64,000 nt of DNA from Balneolaceae bacterium (GTDB taxonomy: Bacteria; Bacteroidota; Rhodothermia; Balneolales; Balneolaceae). Shown here piece after piece: positions 36,424 to 46,097 of this stretch. Position numbers and translations under genes: made by a program. Below the pieces are notes generated by a model. The model searched no databases. It was given only the letters and a program-made list of their open reading frames with translations, and was not told the origin of the DNA. The stretch lies in NCBI GenBank assembly GCA_017640665.1, contig JAEPQE010000002.1, positions 496,001-560,000 of the forward strand, in the 5' to 3' direction. The stretch's first letter is position 1. Each line of letters opens with the position of its first letter.

Positions 36424-37800
36424 TTAAAATTCTACGTCCTCGCCACTCAGTTTACCTAAATAGAAATCGAGAAGCTTTTCCTGGAAAATCAGGTTATAAA
36501 TAGCCTGTGTATAGTTTGATTGGGCTTCCACATAGGTTGACTGAGCCTGACTCAATTCAATTAATGTGCTTGCACCCACATTATATCTCTCTTGCTGAGT
36601 TTCAAAAGCTTTTTCGGATGCTATAAGTGATTTCTGCGAAGCTTCACGCTGCTTTGTATAGGAAGAATAATCGTTAAAAGCCTGAGTTACCTCTTGCACA
36701 ACCTGCAGTTTGCTGTTATCCAGAGATAGTTGCGCGTTTTTTAACTGAACCTTAGAGGATTGAATGCTATACATACGGTTCCAGTTCTGGAATAATGGAA
36801 TAGACATATTAATACCAATTCCTCTGTTAACCTGCTGGTCAAAAAACTGATCTGAAAATGTTACTTTTTCGCCTCCAAGAGAATACTGATCACTATATCT
36901 GGAAGAAATACTTGCACTTGCAGTAAGAGTCGGGAATAAACCACCCTGGGCAATTTTCAACTGATATTTTAAAGCATTAATACTTGCTTCTTCACTACGA
37001 ATATCTGACCTGCCAAGTAATGCTTCATCAATAAGATCTTTGAGAACATAATTACCCACAGAATTGAATGTTCTATTTTCATCAATCTCCGGAACTATAA
37101 ATTCGTAGTTACCAAGCGGGTCTATTTGAAGTTGGCGAATAAGGAGAAGCCGGTTTAAGCTTAGGCTGTTTTCCCTTTGAGTTAAGGTTAACTCATCAGT
37201 TGCTACCTGAGCCTCTTGATTATATTGATCAACGGCTGGTCTTGATCCAACTTCTACCTGAGCAACAACTTGTTCAAGTTGAGTTCGTGAAGTCTCCAGG
37301 TTTTCTCTTGCTATATCAAGGAGTTCTTTATCTAATAAAACCTGAAGAAACCTGATAGCTGCATTAAATATTACATTTTCTTTTGCTCGCAGAAGACTTT
37401 CTTCTCTGGAAATCTGTGTTTCTGAACTCGCTCGTAATGTATTTATATTATTAAACCCATCAAAAATGGTTATACCCGCGCGTATGTTTCCACTTATAGA
37501 TTGTGAAGTTACATTCACAAATGGATCCAGACCTTCACTAAAACGATCTGCAATAAACTGTTGACCAGTGGTTCTTGATCCACTCAAATTCCCAGTAATA
37601 TTTGGTAGAAAGTCGGCATATTCACTTTTTATGTTTTCTTCGGCTAACTCAAGGTTATTTTCCGCCTGTTTAAGCAAATAATTATTCTCTAGAGCGATCT
37701 GAATAGCGTCCTGAAGTGTAATTCTTTGAACGGTTTGCCCTAATGTTGTTCCGCTGTAGGTTAAAATCGCCAGAAGTGCGAGCGAGATGATTTTTTTCAT
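36424..37800 (-). CDS. TolC-family outer-membrane efflux channel
   Basis: The ATG at 37800 has an AAGGAAAC ribosome-binding site and gives a signal peptide (MKKIISLALLAILTYSGTTLGQ), preferred over an ATG 36 bp upstream; 458 residues. It shows the duplicated TolC pattern: ITLQDAIQIALENNYLLKQAENNLELAEENI at the start, and later coiled-coil segments such as SYTKQREASQKSLIASEKAFETQQERYNVGASTLIEL, here quoted only to mark the second repeat. It forms the outer-membrane tunnel for the ABC efflux system. It is 24 bp ahead of the adaptor gene. Confidence 0.94.
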   Translation of the reverse strand: MKKIISLALLAILTYSGTTLGQTVQRITLQDAIQIALENNYLLKQAENNLELAEENIKSEYADFLPNITGNLSGSRTTGQQFIADRFSEGLDPFVNVTSQSISGNIRAGITIFDGFNNINTLRASSETQISREESLLRAKENVIFNAAIRFLQVLLDKELLDIARENLETSRTQLEQVVAQVEVGSRPAVDQYNQEAQVATDELTLTQRENSLSLNRLLLIRQLQIDPLGNYEFIVPEIDENRTFNSVGNYVLKDLIDEALLGRSDIRSEEASINALKYQLKIAQGGLFPTLTASASISSRYSDQYSLGGEKVTFSDQFFDQQVNRGIGINMSIPLFQNWNRMYSIQSSKVQLKNAQLSLDNSKLQVVQEVTQAFNDYSSYTKQREASQKSLIASEKAFETQQERYNVGASTLIELSQAQSTYVEAQSNYTQAIYNLIFQEKLLDFYLGKLSGEDVEF

Positions 37801-37923
37801 GTTTCCTTTTCTTTTTTGTTGACGGTGTACTTCCACGATGAACTTGTAAAATAGTTACAGAGATTTCTCCGATATACTATTTTTAAATCCTTTTACTTTT
37901 CAGACTAATAATCTGGATTGAGG

Positions 37924-38277
37924 CTAGTCTTCTTCTCTTTGAGAAAGTTTGCCTTCAAAGAAATCTAAAGCCGTATCAATGGCTTTCCGGGCTAGTCTTT
38001 TTTTGATGGATCGCCCTACAGATTCTACGAGTGTATTATTTGAAGATGATGACTTAGGAGCTGATTTCGACCCCTTTGATCCCAGTAGGAATCCAATTGC
38101 TATTGAAGCACCAAGTATTTGAAGCGGATATTTTTTTATAATTTCTTTAGGAGATAAAGACTGAGTTACGTCCTCTTTCACTTCCACTAAAGAGTTATCT
38201 AAATCGTTCTGGATACGACTCAGATTGGCTTTAAGCTCTTCTTTCTTCTTTTCAATTTTATTTAAGGACCTGGACAT
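37924..38277 (-). CDS. Small helical membrane-associated protein
   Basis: 117 residues. A charged coiled-coil N-terminal half (KIEKKKEELKANLSRIQNDLDN) precedes one hydrophobic Gly-containing segment (PLQILGASIAIGFLLGSKGS, about 71-90) and a basic tail. The layout resembles YqjD/DUF883-type proteins. It follows the holin-X-like gene by one base, in a cassette of three small genes inside the efflux array. Exact function unknown. Confidence 0.7.
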   Translation of the reverse strand: MSRSLNKIEKKKEELKANLSRIQNDLDNSLVEVKEDVTQSLSPKEIIKKYPLQILGASIAIGFLLGSKGSKSAPKSSSSNNTLVESVGRSIKKRLARKAIDTALDFFEGKLSQREED

Positions 38278-38278
38278 A

Positions 38279-38695
38279 TTAATCTAACTTCTCCTGCTCT
38301 TTATGCTCTGGTAATTTTAATTTCTTTGAACCTGGTTTCTCTTCTTCTATAGCTTTAAGAATGCCGGACATCAATTGCTTTTGAACCGAATTGGCAATGC
38401 CAAATGGTTTGGCAAAGGCAAAAATCAATCCGAGTATCAAAAGAGGGATGGATACGATCAAATAGCCTAATGCTTCGTTCTGGAGAAGATCCCCCAGATA
38501 AATAGCCAAAGCTATAGAAGCAAAAAGAAGTCCAAAACTAAGAATCAGATACCCGATAATCTTTTGTGTAGACAACCCAACCCAGGCGGAAATTTGATCG
38601 CCAACATTGAGAACTAAAAGATCAATTCTGGTTTCCAGATATTCTTTTAGTTCAGAAGTTATTTGTTTTAATCTTGAGCTTAATTGATCCATCAC
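38279..38695 (-). CDS. Holin-X-like (DUF1469/YqjE-type) membrane protein
   Basis: 138 residues with two adjacent transmembrane helices (about 45-70 and 78-97) separated by a short loop, flanked by charged helices (QLSSRLKQITSELKEYLETRIDLLVLNV at the N-terminus). This is the layout of the putative holin-X superfamily III/YqjE proteins, which in enterobacteria sit in a stress-linked operon with YqjD. It is the middle gene of the three-gene cassette; no lysis function is implied. Confidence 0.78.
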   Translation of the reverse strand: MMDQLSSRLKQITSELKEYLETRIDLLVLNVGDQISAWVGLSTQKIIGYLILSFGLLFASIALAIYLGDLLQNEALGYLIVSIPLLILGLIFAFAKPFGIANSVQKQLMSGILKAIEEEKPGSKKLKLPEHKEQEKLD

Positions 38696-38908
38696 TTATT
38701 CATCCGAACTAAAAAGTCGGGCAAGTATAAAACCTACTGCCACACCTGCAGCTACACTCAAAAGCGGATGTTCACGTATGGTATGTTCCGCCTGAACTTT
38801 AACCTCTTCAACCCGTTGTTGAAACTGTTCGTCTTCTATAATATCCCGACCTTTATCGATAGCCCTGTCCAGACGTTCATTGAGGTTTTGAATGATCTCT
38901 TCGTTCAT
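38696..38908 (-). CDS. YqjD/ElaB-like (DUF883-type) small protein
   Basis: 70 residues. An amphipathic helix (LNERLDRAIDKGRDIIEDEQFQQRVEEV) is followed by the family's hallmark REHPLLSVAAGVAVGFILARLF tail, a single C-terminal membrane anchor with a Gly pattern. In E. coli such proteins associate with ribosomes at the inner membrane in stationary phase; here that is only by analogy. The stop codon abuts the next gene. First gene of the small cassette, 72 bp after the second permease gene. Confidence 0.82.
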   Translation of the reverse strand: MNEEIIQNLNERLDRAIDKGRDIIEDEQFQQRVEEVKVQAEHTIREHPLLSVAAGVAVGFILARLFSSDE

Positions 38909-38980
38909 GGTTTGCCCTGTTGATGTTATTCTTATACGCTATAATATACAAGAAACGGTAATTCGTTCCGCACCAATTTC

Positions 38981-40207
38981 TTATTCGTACCGCAAACTTT
39001 CAATGGGGTCTAATCTGGATGCTTTAAAAGCTGGAAAAACACCAAAAACCAGGCCTATTAACGTCATTCCAAAAAAGCTTCCTAAAACAGACCATAGAGG
39101 AATAACCGGCTCTGTATCAATTAATATAGCGACATAGTTTCCTGCACCTACACCCAGTAAGAGACCTATAAGACCTCCTATTTGACATACAAAAATGGCT
39201 TCCATCAAAAATTGACTAACTATTGCTTTTCGGGTTGCACCAACTGCTTTTCGAACCCCAATTTCTTTCGTGCGTTCTGTTACGGAAACAAGCATAATGT
39301 TCATAACCCCAATACCAGCTCCAAGAAGAGTAATCAAACCAATAAAAAACCCAGCTGCGTACAATACTCCTGTAAATGCGTCGAATGTTCCGGAAAGAGA
39401 ATCGTTTGTAATAAGTTCAAAATCATTTTCATCAGCAGGGTTTACTGCTCTAATAACTCTCATAATACCCGTTACTTCTTCTATTGTATCCTCAATCTTT
39501 GAAATCTCTGGTGCCCTGAGCTGAATTCCTATTCCTCTGTTTGCTCCTCCGTAATTATTAATCCCTGTAGTGTATGGAATGATAGCAATGTTATCGAAGG
39601 AGTTTCCAAAAATCTGCCCTTTTTTTTCTAAAAGCCCAACCACCTGATACGGGTTACCATCAATACGAACTGTCTTGCCAAGTGGATACTCATTTGGGAA
39701 AAGTTCTACTTGAACATCTTTACCCAATACAACCACATTTCGTTTATATTGAACATCTTCCGGAGTAATATTTCTTCCATCCCCTAAAGTAAATGCATTG
39801 TTTTCAATATATTCACTATTACTCCCACGTACACGAACATCAGGATCGGTTTCAAGATCTTCGTAAGTTATTTTTGTAAAACTGAATGTGGTAACTGGCG
39901 AAGTTCCTTCTGCAACTCTCGCTCTTTCCTGAAGGTCTTCAGCATCTTCAAACTTTATATTCTTTCGATTTCTCAAGCTCGCGTCTCGAGGTCCCATTTG
40001 AACAGCCGGATTTTTTTGTACAGTAATTACATCACTGCCTAAAATGCTCATGGTGTTTGTAAAGAAGTTATCCAATACCGCGACTGCAGTAGTAGAAACG
40101 ATTACCGAGAAAACGCCAATGACTAACGCCAGCAAAGTTAAAAAAGAACGAAGTTTATTCGCTTTTAAAGAATCGGTTGCCTGACTAACAGTTTCAAAAA
40201 TCTGCAT
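38981..40207 (-). CDS. ABC transporter permease, MacB/FtsX type (second copy)
   Basis: 408 residues. One transmembrane helix near the N-terminus, a MacB-type periplasmic core domain (about 50-260), and three C-terminal helices of the FtsX fold. Conserved pieces are LRSFLTLLALVIGVFSV and TERTKEIGVRKAVGATR, ending FKASRLDPIESLRYE. Its ATG overlaps the stop of the upstream permease gene (TAATG), so the two are coupled and probably form a heterodimer. The ATPase is encoded at the far end of the array. Confidence 0.93.
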   Translation of the reverse strand: MQIFETVSQATDSLKANKLRSFLTLLALVIGVFSVIVSTTAVAVLDNFFTNTMSILGSDVITVQKNPAVQMGPRDASLRNRKNIKFEDAEDLQERARVAEGTSPVTTFSFTKITYEDLETDPDVRVRGSNSEYIENNAFTLGDGRNITPEDVQYKRNVVVLGKDVQVELFPNEYPLGKTVRIDGNPYQVVGLLEKKGQIFGNSFDNIAIIPYTTGINNYGGANRGIGIQLRAPEISKIEDTIEEVTGIMRVIRAVNPADENDFELITNDSLSGTFDAFTGVLYAAGFFIGLITLLGAGIGVMNIMLVSVTERTKEIGVRKAVGATRKAIVSQFLMEAIFVCQIGGLIGLLLGVGAGNYVAILIDTEPVIPLWSVLGSFFGMTLIGLVFGVFPAFKASRLDPIESLRYE

Positions 40208-41430
40208 TATTCAAACCTCAACGATTCGATAGGATCTGATTTCGCTGCTTTATAAGCAGGAATAAATCCGAAGAAAACTCCTACTAAAGTACAGATCATA
40301 AATGCTACAAATACAACACTTAAGTTCATTGTTGCAGTGAATATTTGATCAATCATAACGGTAAAAACACCAGCTAAAGCAACTCCTACCAATCCTCCCA
40401 GCATACATATCATGATTGCTTCGATTAAAAACTGGGTTAAAATTTCCCATGATTTTGCTCCCACTGCTTTTCGTATTCCTATTTCTTTGGTACGCTCACG
40501 CACAGAAACAAACATGATGTTCATAATTCCAATGCCCCCAATCAGCAACGACAAGCCAACTAAAACAAAGCCCCCCATATATAAGCCATTTTTAAATGCG
40601 GATAACTGCTCTTCAAATGCTTGTGGTTTATTGATGGCAAAATCATTATCCTCGGCCGCATCAATCCCTCGAACTTGCCGCATCAACCCTTCTATTTCAT
40701 ACTCACCATCTAACGCTGCCTGTTCACTTGGGAATTTTACTCCAATTTGAATTCCCCACCTTAAACCATATATCTGTCCAAAAGACTTAATCGGAACAAT
40801 TATACGATTATCTGAATCTCCTAAACCTAAAAAACTACCCTGTTTTTCCAGTATTCCAATAACTGTAAATTTCTGCCCCCCAAGCCTGATCTGCTTGCCC
40901 AGCGGGTCTTCTTCTTCAAACAATGCCTCCTGGAGTGATTGACCGATCACAGCTACTTTTACAGCCGAACGAGCCTCTTCTTCAGTAAACATTCTACCTC
41001 TTTCAATATTCAAACCCTGAATATTCAGGTAATTTGAAGTAGCACCGTTTATTCCAACATTATCAGCATTTTTCTCTTCATAGCGAATAGAAACATTACG
41101 ATTAGCAGAAGCTGCTACATCGCTTGCAAGTTTACTTTTCTCTTCAAGAAAAGCCACATATTCCAGTTCCATTTCTTTCCTTCCGGCATATACCCACCAG
41201 TCTTCATTCCCCTCCCATGGCCATTTTTCAACATATATAACATTGGTACCCAGCATTGCCATACTGTTGTCAAAGCTTTCATCCATTCCTGTAGTCACAG
41301 AATCAACAACAGTTACCATGGTGATTCCGATAATAATACAAAGAGCCGTTAGTACAGAGCGGGTTTTATTAATGGCAAGCGCACGAAGAGCAACTTTTAG
41401 TCCTTCAATTAAGCTGTTTAAAAATCTCAT
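40207..41430 (-). CDS. ABC transporter permease, MacB/FtsX type (first copy)
   Basis: 407 residues with the same layout as the next gene: an N-terminal helix (ALAINKTRSVLTALCIIIGITMVTVV, first 60 residues), a periplasmic MacB core domain, three C-terminal helices, and RERTKEIGIRKAVGAKSWEI, ending YKAAKSDPIESLRFE. It is the first gene of the minus-strand efflux array. The divergent promoter region of about 144 bp is shared with bshB1. Clearly paralogous to its neighbour. Confidence 0.93.
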   Translation of the reverse strand: MRFLNSLIEGLKVALRALAINKTRSVLTALCIIIGITMVTVVDSVTTGMDESFDNSMAMLGTNVIYVEKWPWEGNEDWWVYAGRKEMELEYVAFLEEKSKLASDVAASANRNVSIRYEEKNADNVGINGATSNYLNIQGLNIERGRMFTEEEARSAVKVAVIGQSLQEALFEEEDPLGKQIRLGGQKFTVIGILEKQGSFLGLGDSDNRIIVPIKSFGQIYGLRWGIQIGVKFPSEQAALDGEYEIEGLMRQVRGIDAAEDNDFAINKPQAFEEQLSAFKNGLYMGGFVLVGLSLLIGGIGIMNIMFVSVRERTKEIGIRKAVGAKSWEILTQFLIEAIMICMLGGLVGVALAGVFTVMIDQIFTATMNLSVVFVAFMICTLVGVFFGFIPAYKAAKSDPIESLRFE

Positions 41431-41574
41431 AGCAAAGTGGGAAAAGAGTTAGGCGAACGATTACGCATTGTTGCTGATTTCGTTTCACTTTCTGTGAAAA
41501 TAATCTTTTTTACATGATCATTTGTTTGAGGTTTTCTGAACACCGTTAAAAGTTAGTACCTTAAAAAGAAAAAT

Positions 41575-42288
41575 ATGCAAGTTGATGTCTTAGTTTTTGC
41601 TGCTCATCCCGATGATGCTGAACTGAATTGTGGTGGCACAATCGCTGCTTTAGTCGCTCAGGGGAAATCTGTTGGGATTATCGATTTAACAAAAGGAGAA
41701 ATGGGAACCAGAGGCACTCCCAAAAGCAGAGCCGGGGAAGTATCTAAAGCTTCTGAAATTCTGGGAATCACCTACCGGAAAAATCTCGATTTAAGTGATT
41801 CTTTTATTGAAAATACGAGAGAGAATCAGCTTAAAGTGATAGACGAAGTACGCAAATGCAGATCCGAAATTTGCTTACTCGGTGCTCCCTATGACCGACA
41901 CCCCGATCATGGTAAAGCAACACAATTATGTATGGATGCACTTTTTTATTCCGGACTCAGAAAAATTGAAACAGAACAATCTGAGCCGTGGAGACCAAAA
42001 CACATCTTCAATTACATGCAGGATCGGCCTTTCGAGCCTGATTTCATTTACGATATTTCTGATCATTGGGAGACCAAAAAAAAGGCCGTCCAGGCGTTTT
42101 CTACCCAATTCAATGTTGAAAACCCCGGTGATGAACCTGAAACTTATATTTCGTCAAATAAGTATTTCAAACAACTGGAAGCCCGGGCAAGGTACTTTGG
42201 TCATTTAGCAGGCTTTGAATTCGGAGAGCCTTTCAAAGTTGTAAATGGTCCTTTGGGACTGACTTCTTTTGATGATTTCTTCGACTGA
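41575..42288 (+). CDS. bshB1: Bacillithiol biosynthesis deacetylase BshB1
   Basis: 237 residues of the LmbE/PIG-L zinc deacetylase family. Zinc-binding motifs are H11-P-D-D14 (AAHPDDAELNCGG) and H109-P-D-H112. GEMGTRGTPKSRAGE and the C-terminal FNVENPGDEPETYISSNKYF are typical of the BshB1 branch. It removes the acetyl group from GlcNAc-malate to give GlcN-malate, the second step to bacillithiol, in the cytoplasm. bshA and bshC are not in the window. Divergent from the efflux array. Confidence 0.93.
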   Translation: MQVDVLVFAAHPDDAELNCGGTIAALVAQGKSVGIIDLTKGEMGTRGTPKSRAGEVSKASEILGITYRKNLDLSDSFIENTRENQLKVIDEVRKCRSEICLLGAPYDRHPDHGKATQLCMDALFYSGLRKIETEQSEPWRPKHIFNYMQDRPFEPDFIYDISDHWETKKKAVQAFSTQFNVENPGDEPETYISSNKYFKQLEARARYFGHLAGFEFGEPFKVVNGPLGLTSFDDFFD

Positions 42289-42297
42289 CAACGATCA

Positions 42298-44058
42298 TCA
42301 GACGTTCTCCAACCGGTCCTTTTTGATAAGCTCTAATCCATTCTCAATCAGTTTTTTGATTGATTCTTTTTTCTGTAAATCGTTCAAATGAGAAAGCAGC
42401 TCATCCTGAATATCGAGTTCATTAGTTACAGCCAGTTCATACAACTCTAGCGGTAACAGCCAATCTGTATGAAATTCGGCTTTAAGTTTTCCAAAAACTG
42501 TAGAGATGAATTGGGTATCAGCAGACTTTTCTTCCCTTACTTTTCGAACCTGGTCATATAGTTTATATAGCGCTCTTTCCCGGTCTGAATATTTAATTTT
42601 ATGAGTTTTAGTCTCTGATACTTTGCCTACATCACCAAATGACTGTATATCTGCCGGACCGGCATAAGCGGAAACTACTTTCTTCCCGATAGCCATATCA
42701 TAAATACCCCATTCCGGCTTAAAGAGAACTTTGTCGCCATAAGTAACGGTACAATCTTCCAGCGTAATTATGAGAATCTTGCCCCGAAGGTCGCGGGTTC
42801 CCGTTATTATTTTACCTTCAACCACTACTCCACTTTCAAACTCAAAACGTTTCGTTTTTCCCTCGTAAATACCATAAGCATCAAGATCACGTGGAGCCAT
42901 ATCTTCGATCGGGAGGTTAATTCCTCTCAGTTCTCCAATCGGACTTCCATACCCATCAGGGTGATTTAGTGTGCCATGACTAATAAGTTCTTTATCCCGG
43001 TTCGCCAGAGCTGTTGGCCCTTTCGTTTGAAGGTAGGCTACTCTTCCTTTCTGATCTTCGATAACATCGCTGAAGTTTCCTGAAATTTGAATTCCGGTGC
43101 TCAGCTCAATGGTTCCCAACCCTTTGGAATCAATTAGTTTTTTTACGCCTTCAAGCCCTCCTGTTCTGAGAGCCATTGTATTCGCAAACTCTTCAAGTAC
43201 CTGACTCAGGTATGCAAAATTGGGAGTCACGAAAAGCTGAGGCTGCTGGGTGGTGATATCAAAATTTTGGGTTGCTGCTTCCATTGAATACGGGATTTTC
43301 TTAACAGAAGATTGCAAACAAGCTTTACTTTCTCCAATAGATGAGAGCAATCCTGCTCCATAAATTTTTGGATTATCGACATCTCCAACTAATCCATATT
43401 CAACCGTCCACCAATGCAAATTCCGAATTTTTGCCATTTCAGAAAGCTCGCCCATATTATTTTGCAAATCTTCAACCTGCTTCTGGGCAGCTTCAACCTC
43501 TTCTTCTGAAGAATTCGGATCTTCTTTAAGAATCGAAAGCAATCGAATGGCTTCGTACATTTCATAATCTTCAGATGAAGAAATCGCTTTACTTCCAATT
43601 TCACCAAATCTTCTCAGGTATTCTGCATACTCAGGATTAGCTATAATCGGTGCATGTCCAGCCGCTTCATGGATAATATCCGGAGCAGGGGTGTATTCGA
43701 TATGGTCAATGGTTCTCATGTCAGATGCAATAACCAATACATTATAAGCCTGAAACTCCATGAACGCATTTGGTGGAATAAAGCCATCCACAGAAACCGC
43801 TGCCCAGCCTATATCTTTCAGAATACGATTCATTCCAGCCATCCGGGGGATGTCATCGACCGTAATTCCGGTTGCAGCTAAACCATCTACATACGAACCA
43901 TGTGCAACCTTGCTTAGATAATCTACATTCATCCGCATTACATATCGCCAAACCGCCTGATTCTGAGGGGTATATTCCTCATAAGGTTGGCGGACAACAA
44001 ATTTGTGTAAATGCTTAGGAAGCTTACTGGTAACTTCGTTTAATTCGAAATGAGCCAT
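42298..44058 (-). CDS. Aromatic amino acid hydroxylase, long form
   Basis: 586 residues from the ATG at 44058; another ATG 33 bp upstream is in frame. The N-terminal part (about 20-340) is a biopterin-dependent non-haem iron hydroxylase, with iron ligands in IIHEAAGHAPII (His130 and His135, counted from this start) and a downstream Glu near YWTVEYGL-type sequence (HWWTVEYGLVGD). About 245 further residues form an extra C-terminal region (GIYEGKTKRFEFESGVVVEGKI and a helical end). It hydroxylates phenylalanine to tyrosine, or a related substrate, using a tetrahydropterin and O2. Long forms occur in Bacteroidota; the role of the extra region is unknown. Confidence 0.9.
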   Translation of the reverse strand: MAHFELNEVTSKLPKHLHKFVVRQPYEEYTPQNQAVWRYVMRMNVDYLSKVAHGSYVDGLAATGITVDDIPRMAGMNRILKDIGWAAVSVDGFIPPNAFMEFQAYNVLVIASDMRTIDHIEYTPAPDIIHEAAGHAPIIANPEYAEYLRRFGEIGSKAISSSEDYEMYEAIRLLSILKEDPNSSEEEVEAAQKQVEDLQNNMGELSEMAKIRNLHWWTVEYGLVGDVDNPKIYGAGLLSSIGESKACLQSSVKKIPYSMEAATQNFDITTQQPQLFVTPNFAYLSQVLEEFANTMALRTGGLEGVKKLIDSKGLGTIELSTGIQISGNFSDVIEDQKGRVAYLQTKGPTALANRDKELISHGTLNHPDGYGSPIGELRGINLPIEDMAPRDLDAYGIYEGKTKRFEFESGVVVEGKIITGTRDLRGKILIITLEDCTVTYGDKVLFKPEWGIYDMAIGKKVVSAYAGPADIQSFGDVGKVSETKTHKIKYSDRERALYKLYDQVRKVREEKSADTQFISTVFGKLKAEFHTDWLLPLELYELAVTNELDIQDELLSHLNDLQKKESIKKLIENGLELIKKDRLENV

Positions 44059-44221
44059 TGATATATTTTGCCATGTTAGAATTACGAACAACCATCGATG
44101 AGTGGATATAATATTAGCGTTTTTTAGCCGGATTTTGAAATGAAATGTTGTTATTTATGTAGTTGAAATCAGCCGAATAATTGCGGATTCTTTATTGATT
44201 AAAACCACTTTATGTTCAGTT

Positions 44222-44998
44222 ATGATAAAACGCTCCTTCTTTAGCTTATTCTTTTGTCTGCTTATTTGTGGTTCAAACTTTGCACAGTCTTTAGAATCTG
44301 ATTTTGGTATCGATCACGTTATTGTAGCAGTTCCTGATCTGGAAAAAGCTACCGAAACTTATTCAAAGCTTGGTTTTACCATCAAACCCGGACGTCTTCA
44401 TCAAAACGGATTATCAAATAATCACATCAAACTTAAAGACGGTAGTTCTCTTGAACTAATGACTGTAATTGGAGAACCGGGTGACAAAATGGCTAAGGCG
44501 TATCAGGATTTCCTGGATACTAAGGAGGGTGGAATTTATATAGCCTTAAAAGCTCCTTTTGAGCTTGTAATGGAAAAAGCTGACGAACTTGGGTTACACT
44601 ATCAGGTAAGCTTTGGAGATCCTTTTTCATATTTAACTTTTGAAAACGAAGAACTAGGTAATGTCTTTTTCATCAATTACTCGAGATCTTTTTCCGATCC
44701 GGATTCAATATTAACTCATTCAAATAATGTTGTTGGAATAGAATCAGTTTGGATTAAGGCTTCTCCTCTGTTTACTAAGTTGTTAACTTCTTTAGGCGCT
44801 TCATCCGGAGGTAAACTCAAAACACCAGACACCAAAGAGAACCCGGTTTACAGCCTGAATGGTTATGATTTCATTATAGATGAAACGACCTCTGAGGATT
44901 CCGGAATTATGGGTATTCAATTTAAACGTGCCGACATCTTACCTAAAGAATGGTTACCCCCTTCTGAAAACCATGGGGTTTGGATAATGTTAAGGTGA
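44222..44998 (+). CDS. Secreted VOC/glyoxalase-like domain protein
   Basis: The ATG at 44222 gives a signal peptide (MIKRSFFSLFFCLLICGSNFAQ) and is preferred over an upstream TTG at 44195; 258 residues. The mature part is of the glyoxalase-like type with two related halves, beginning DFGIDHVIVAVPDLEKATETYSKLGFTI. His and Glu positions typical of metal binding are partly present (IDHVIV, GSSLELMTV). Family members are often annotated VOC family or glyoxalase-like domain proteins. The substrate is unknown; export to the periplasm is clear from the leader. Confidence 0.8.
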   Translation: MIKRSFFSLFFCLLICGSNFAQSLESDFGIDHVIVAVPDLEKATETYSKLGFTIKPGRLHQNGLSNNHIKLKDGSSLELMTVIGEPGDKMAKAYQDFLDTKEGGIYIALKAPFELVMEKADELGLHYQVSFGDPFSYLTFENEELGNVFFINYSRSFSDPDSILTHSNNVVGIESVWIKASPLFTKLLTSLGASSGGKLKTPDTKENPVYSLNGYDFIIDETTSEDSGIMGIQFKRADILPKEWLPPSENHGVWIMLR

Positions 44999-45002
44999 TT
45001 TT

Positions 45003-46097
45003 TTATCTGATTTTTGGCTCCTGCTGACTGAGGCAGTGAAAACTCCCCAATCCCCAAATCAGATCCAGAGAATTAATTCCAATAACTACTCGATCAGAAA
45101 AACAATCCTGTAATATTTCCAAAGCTTTCTCATCATTGGGATCATTGAAGACAGGAACAATTACATACTTATTGGCAATGTAGAAGTTGGCGTAGGAGGC
45201 TGGAAGTCGTTGGCCTTGATAGTACACCGGAGAAGGCATGGGCAAATCTATCACGGTTAATGGTGACTGGTTATCAGTCAATCCCATTAACAGTTCTTGA
45301 TTAGCCATTAACGGTTTGTAATTCTCGTCAGACTCATTCCCCTCTATAACAGTGACAACTGTATTCTCATTTACAAATCGGGTGATATCATCAATATGTC
45401 CGTCGGTGTCGTCGCCAACAATTCCATCTCCCAGCCAAAGGATTTGAGTGACTCCGTAATAGTTTTTGAGATATTCTTCGATTTCTTCTTTAGTGATATG
45501 CGGATTTCGGTTCTTATTCAATAAACAGGAAGTTGTAGTAAGCACCGTTCCTTTCCCATTGAAATCCACCGAACCACCTTCCATAATGATTCCGGGTTTA
45601 GTCACAGGTAATCTAAGTTGACCCGCAATCCTTTTTGGGATCTCGTCATCCAGATCAAAAGGAGGATATTTCCCTCCCCAGGCATTATAGCCCCAATCGA
45701 CAATGATTTTTTTGCTTCGGTCTTTATTTACCAGAAAAGCCGGACCATGATCTCGGCACCAGGCATCATTGGTTGCATTCAGGTAGAAGAAAATCCGGGA
45801 CATATCCGCGCCGGCTTTCTGAATTCTGGTGAAAGCTTCCTTAGCCATAGCCTCACCACGAACGTTGATCTTTACCTTCTCTCCTTCGGCTATCAGTTTG
45901 ATAAACTCGCAATATGGTTTATAAATGGTGTTGATTTTACCCGGCCAGGTATCAGGATTGTGTGGCCAGCTCAACCAGGTGGCTTCGTGTTCTTCCCATT
46001 CTGCCGGAAAGTGAAAGCCCTCTTTTGCAGGAACTCCTTCAAAAGCTTGTACCTCCTTCCAGTTAGATGGAGCCTCAATCAGATTCATCTTCATCAA
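45003..46097 (-). CDS. aguA: Agmatine deiminase
   Basis: 364 residues of the peptidyl-arginine-deiminase-type fold. Catalytic elements are WCRDHGPAFL, GGSVDFNGKGTVLTT, DDTDGHIDDITRF and the nucleophile Cys355 in SFHCLSQQEP. It converts agmatine to N-carbamoylputrescine plus ammonia in the cytoplasm. Its start lies inside the end of aguB (23-bp overlap), so the two are coupled. Together they make putrescine from agmatine. The arginine decarboxylase is not in the window. Confidence 0.94.
   Translation of the reverse strand: MMKMNLIEAPSNWKEVQAFEGVPAKEGFHFPAEWEEHEATWLSWPHNPDTWPGKINTIYKPYCEFIKLIAEGEKVKINVRGEAMAKEAFTRIQKAGADMSRIFFYLNATNDAWCRDHGPAFLVNKDRSKKIIVDWGYNAWGGKYPPFDLDDEIPKRIAGQLRLPVTKPGIIMEGGSVDFNGKGTVLTTTSCLLNKNRNPHITKEEIEEYLKNYYGVTQILWLGDGIVGDDTDGHIDDITRFVNENTVVTVIEGNESDENYKPLMANQELLMGLTDNQSPLTVIDLPMPSPVYYQGQRLPASYANFYIANKYVIVPVFNDPNDEKALEILQDCFSDRVVIGINSLDLIWGLGSFHCLSQQEPKIR

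Noticed and set aside
38279..38695. Prophage lysis gene (holin)
   Set aside because: No other phage genes nearby; the layout and neighbours match YqjE/holin-X-type envelope proteins in a stress cassette.
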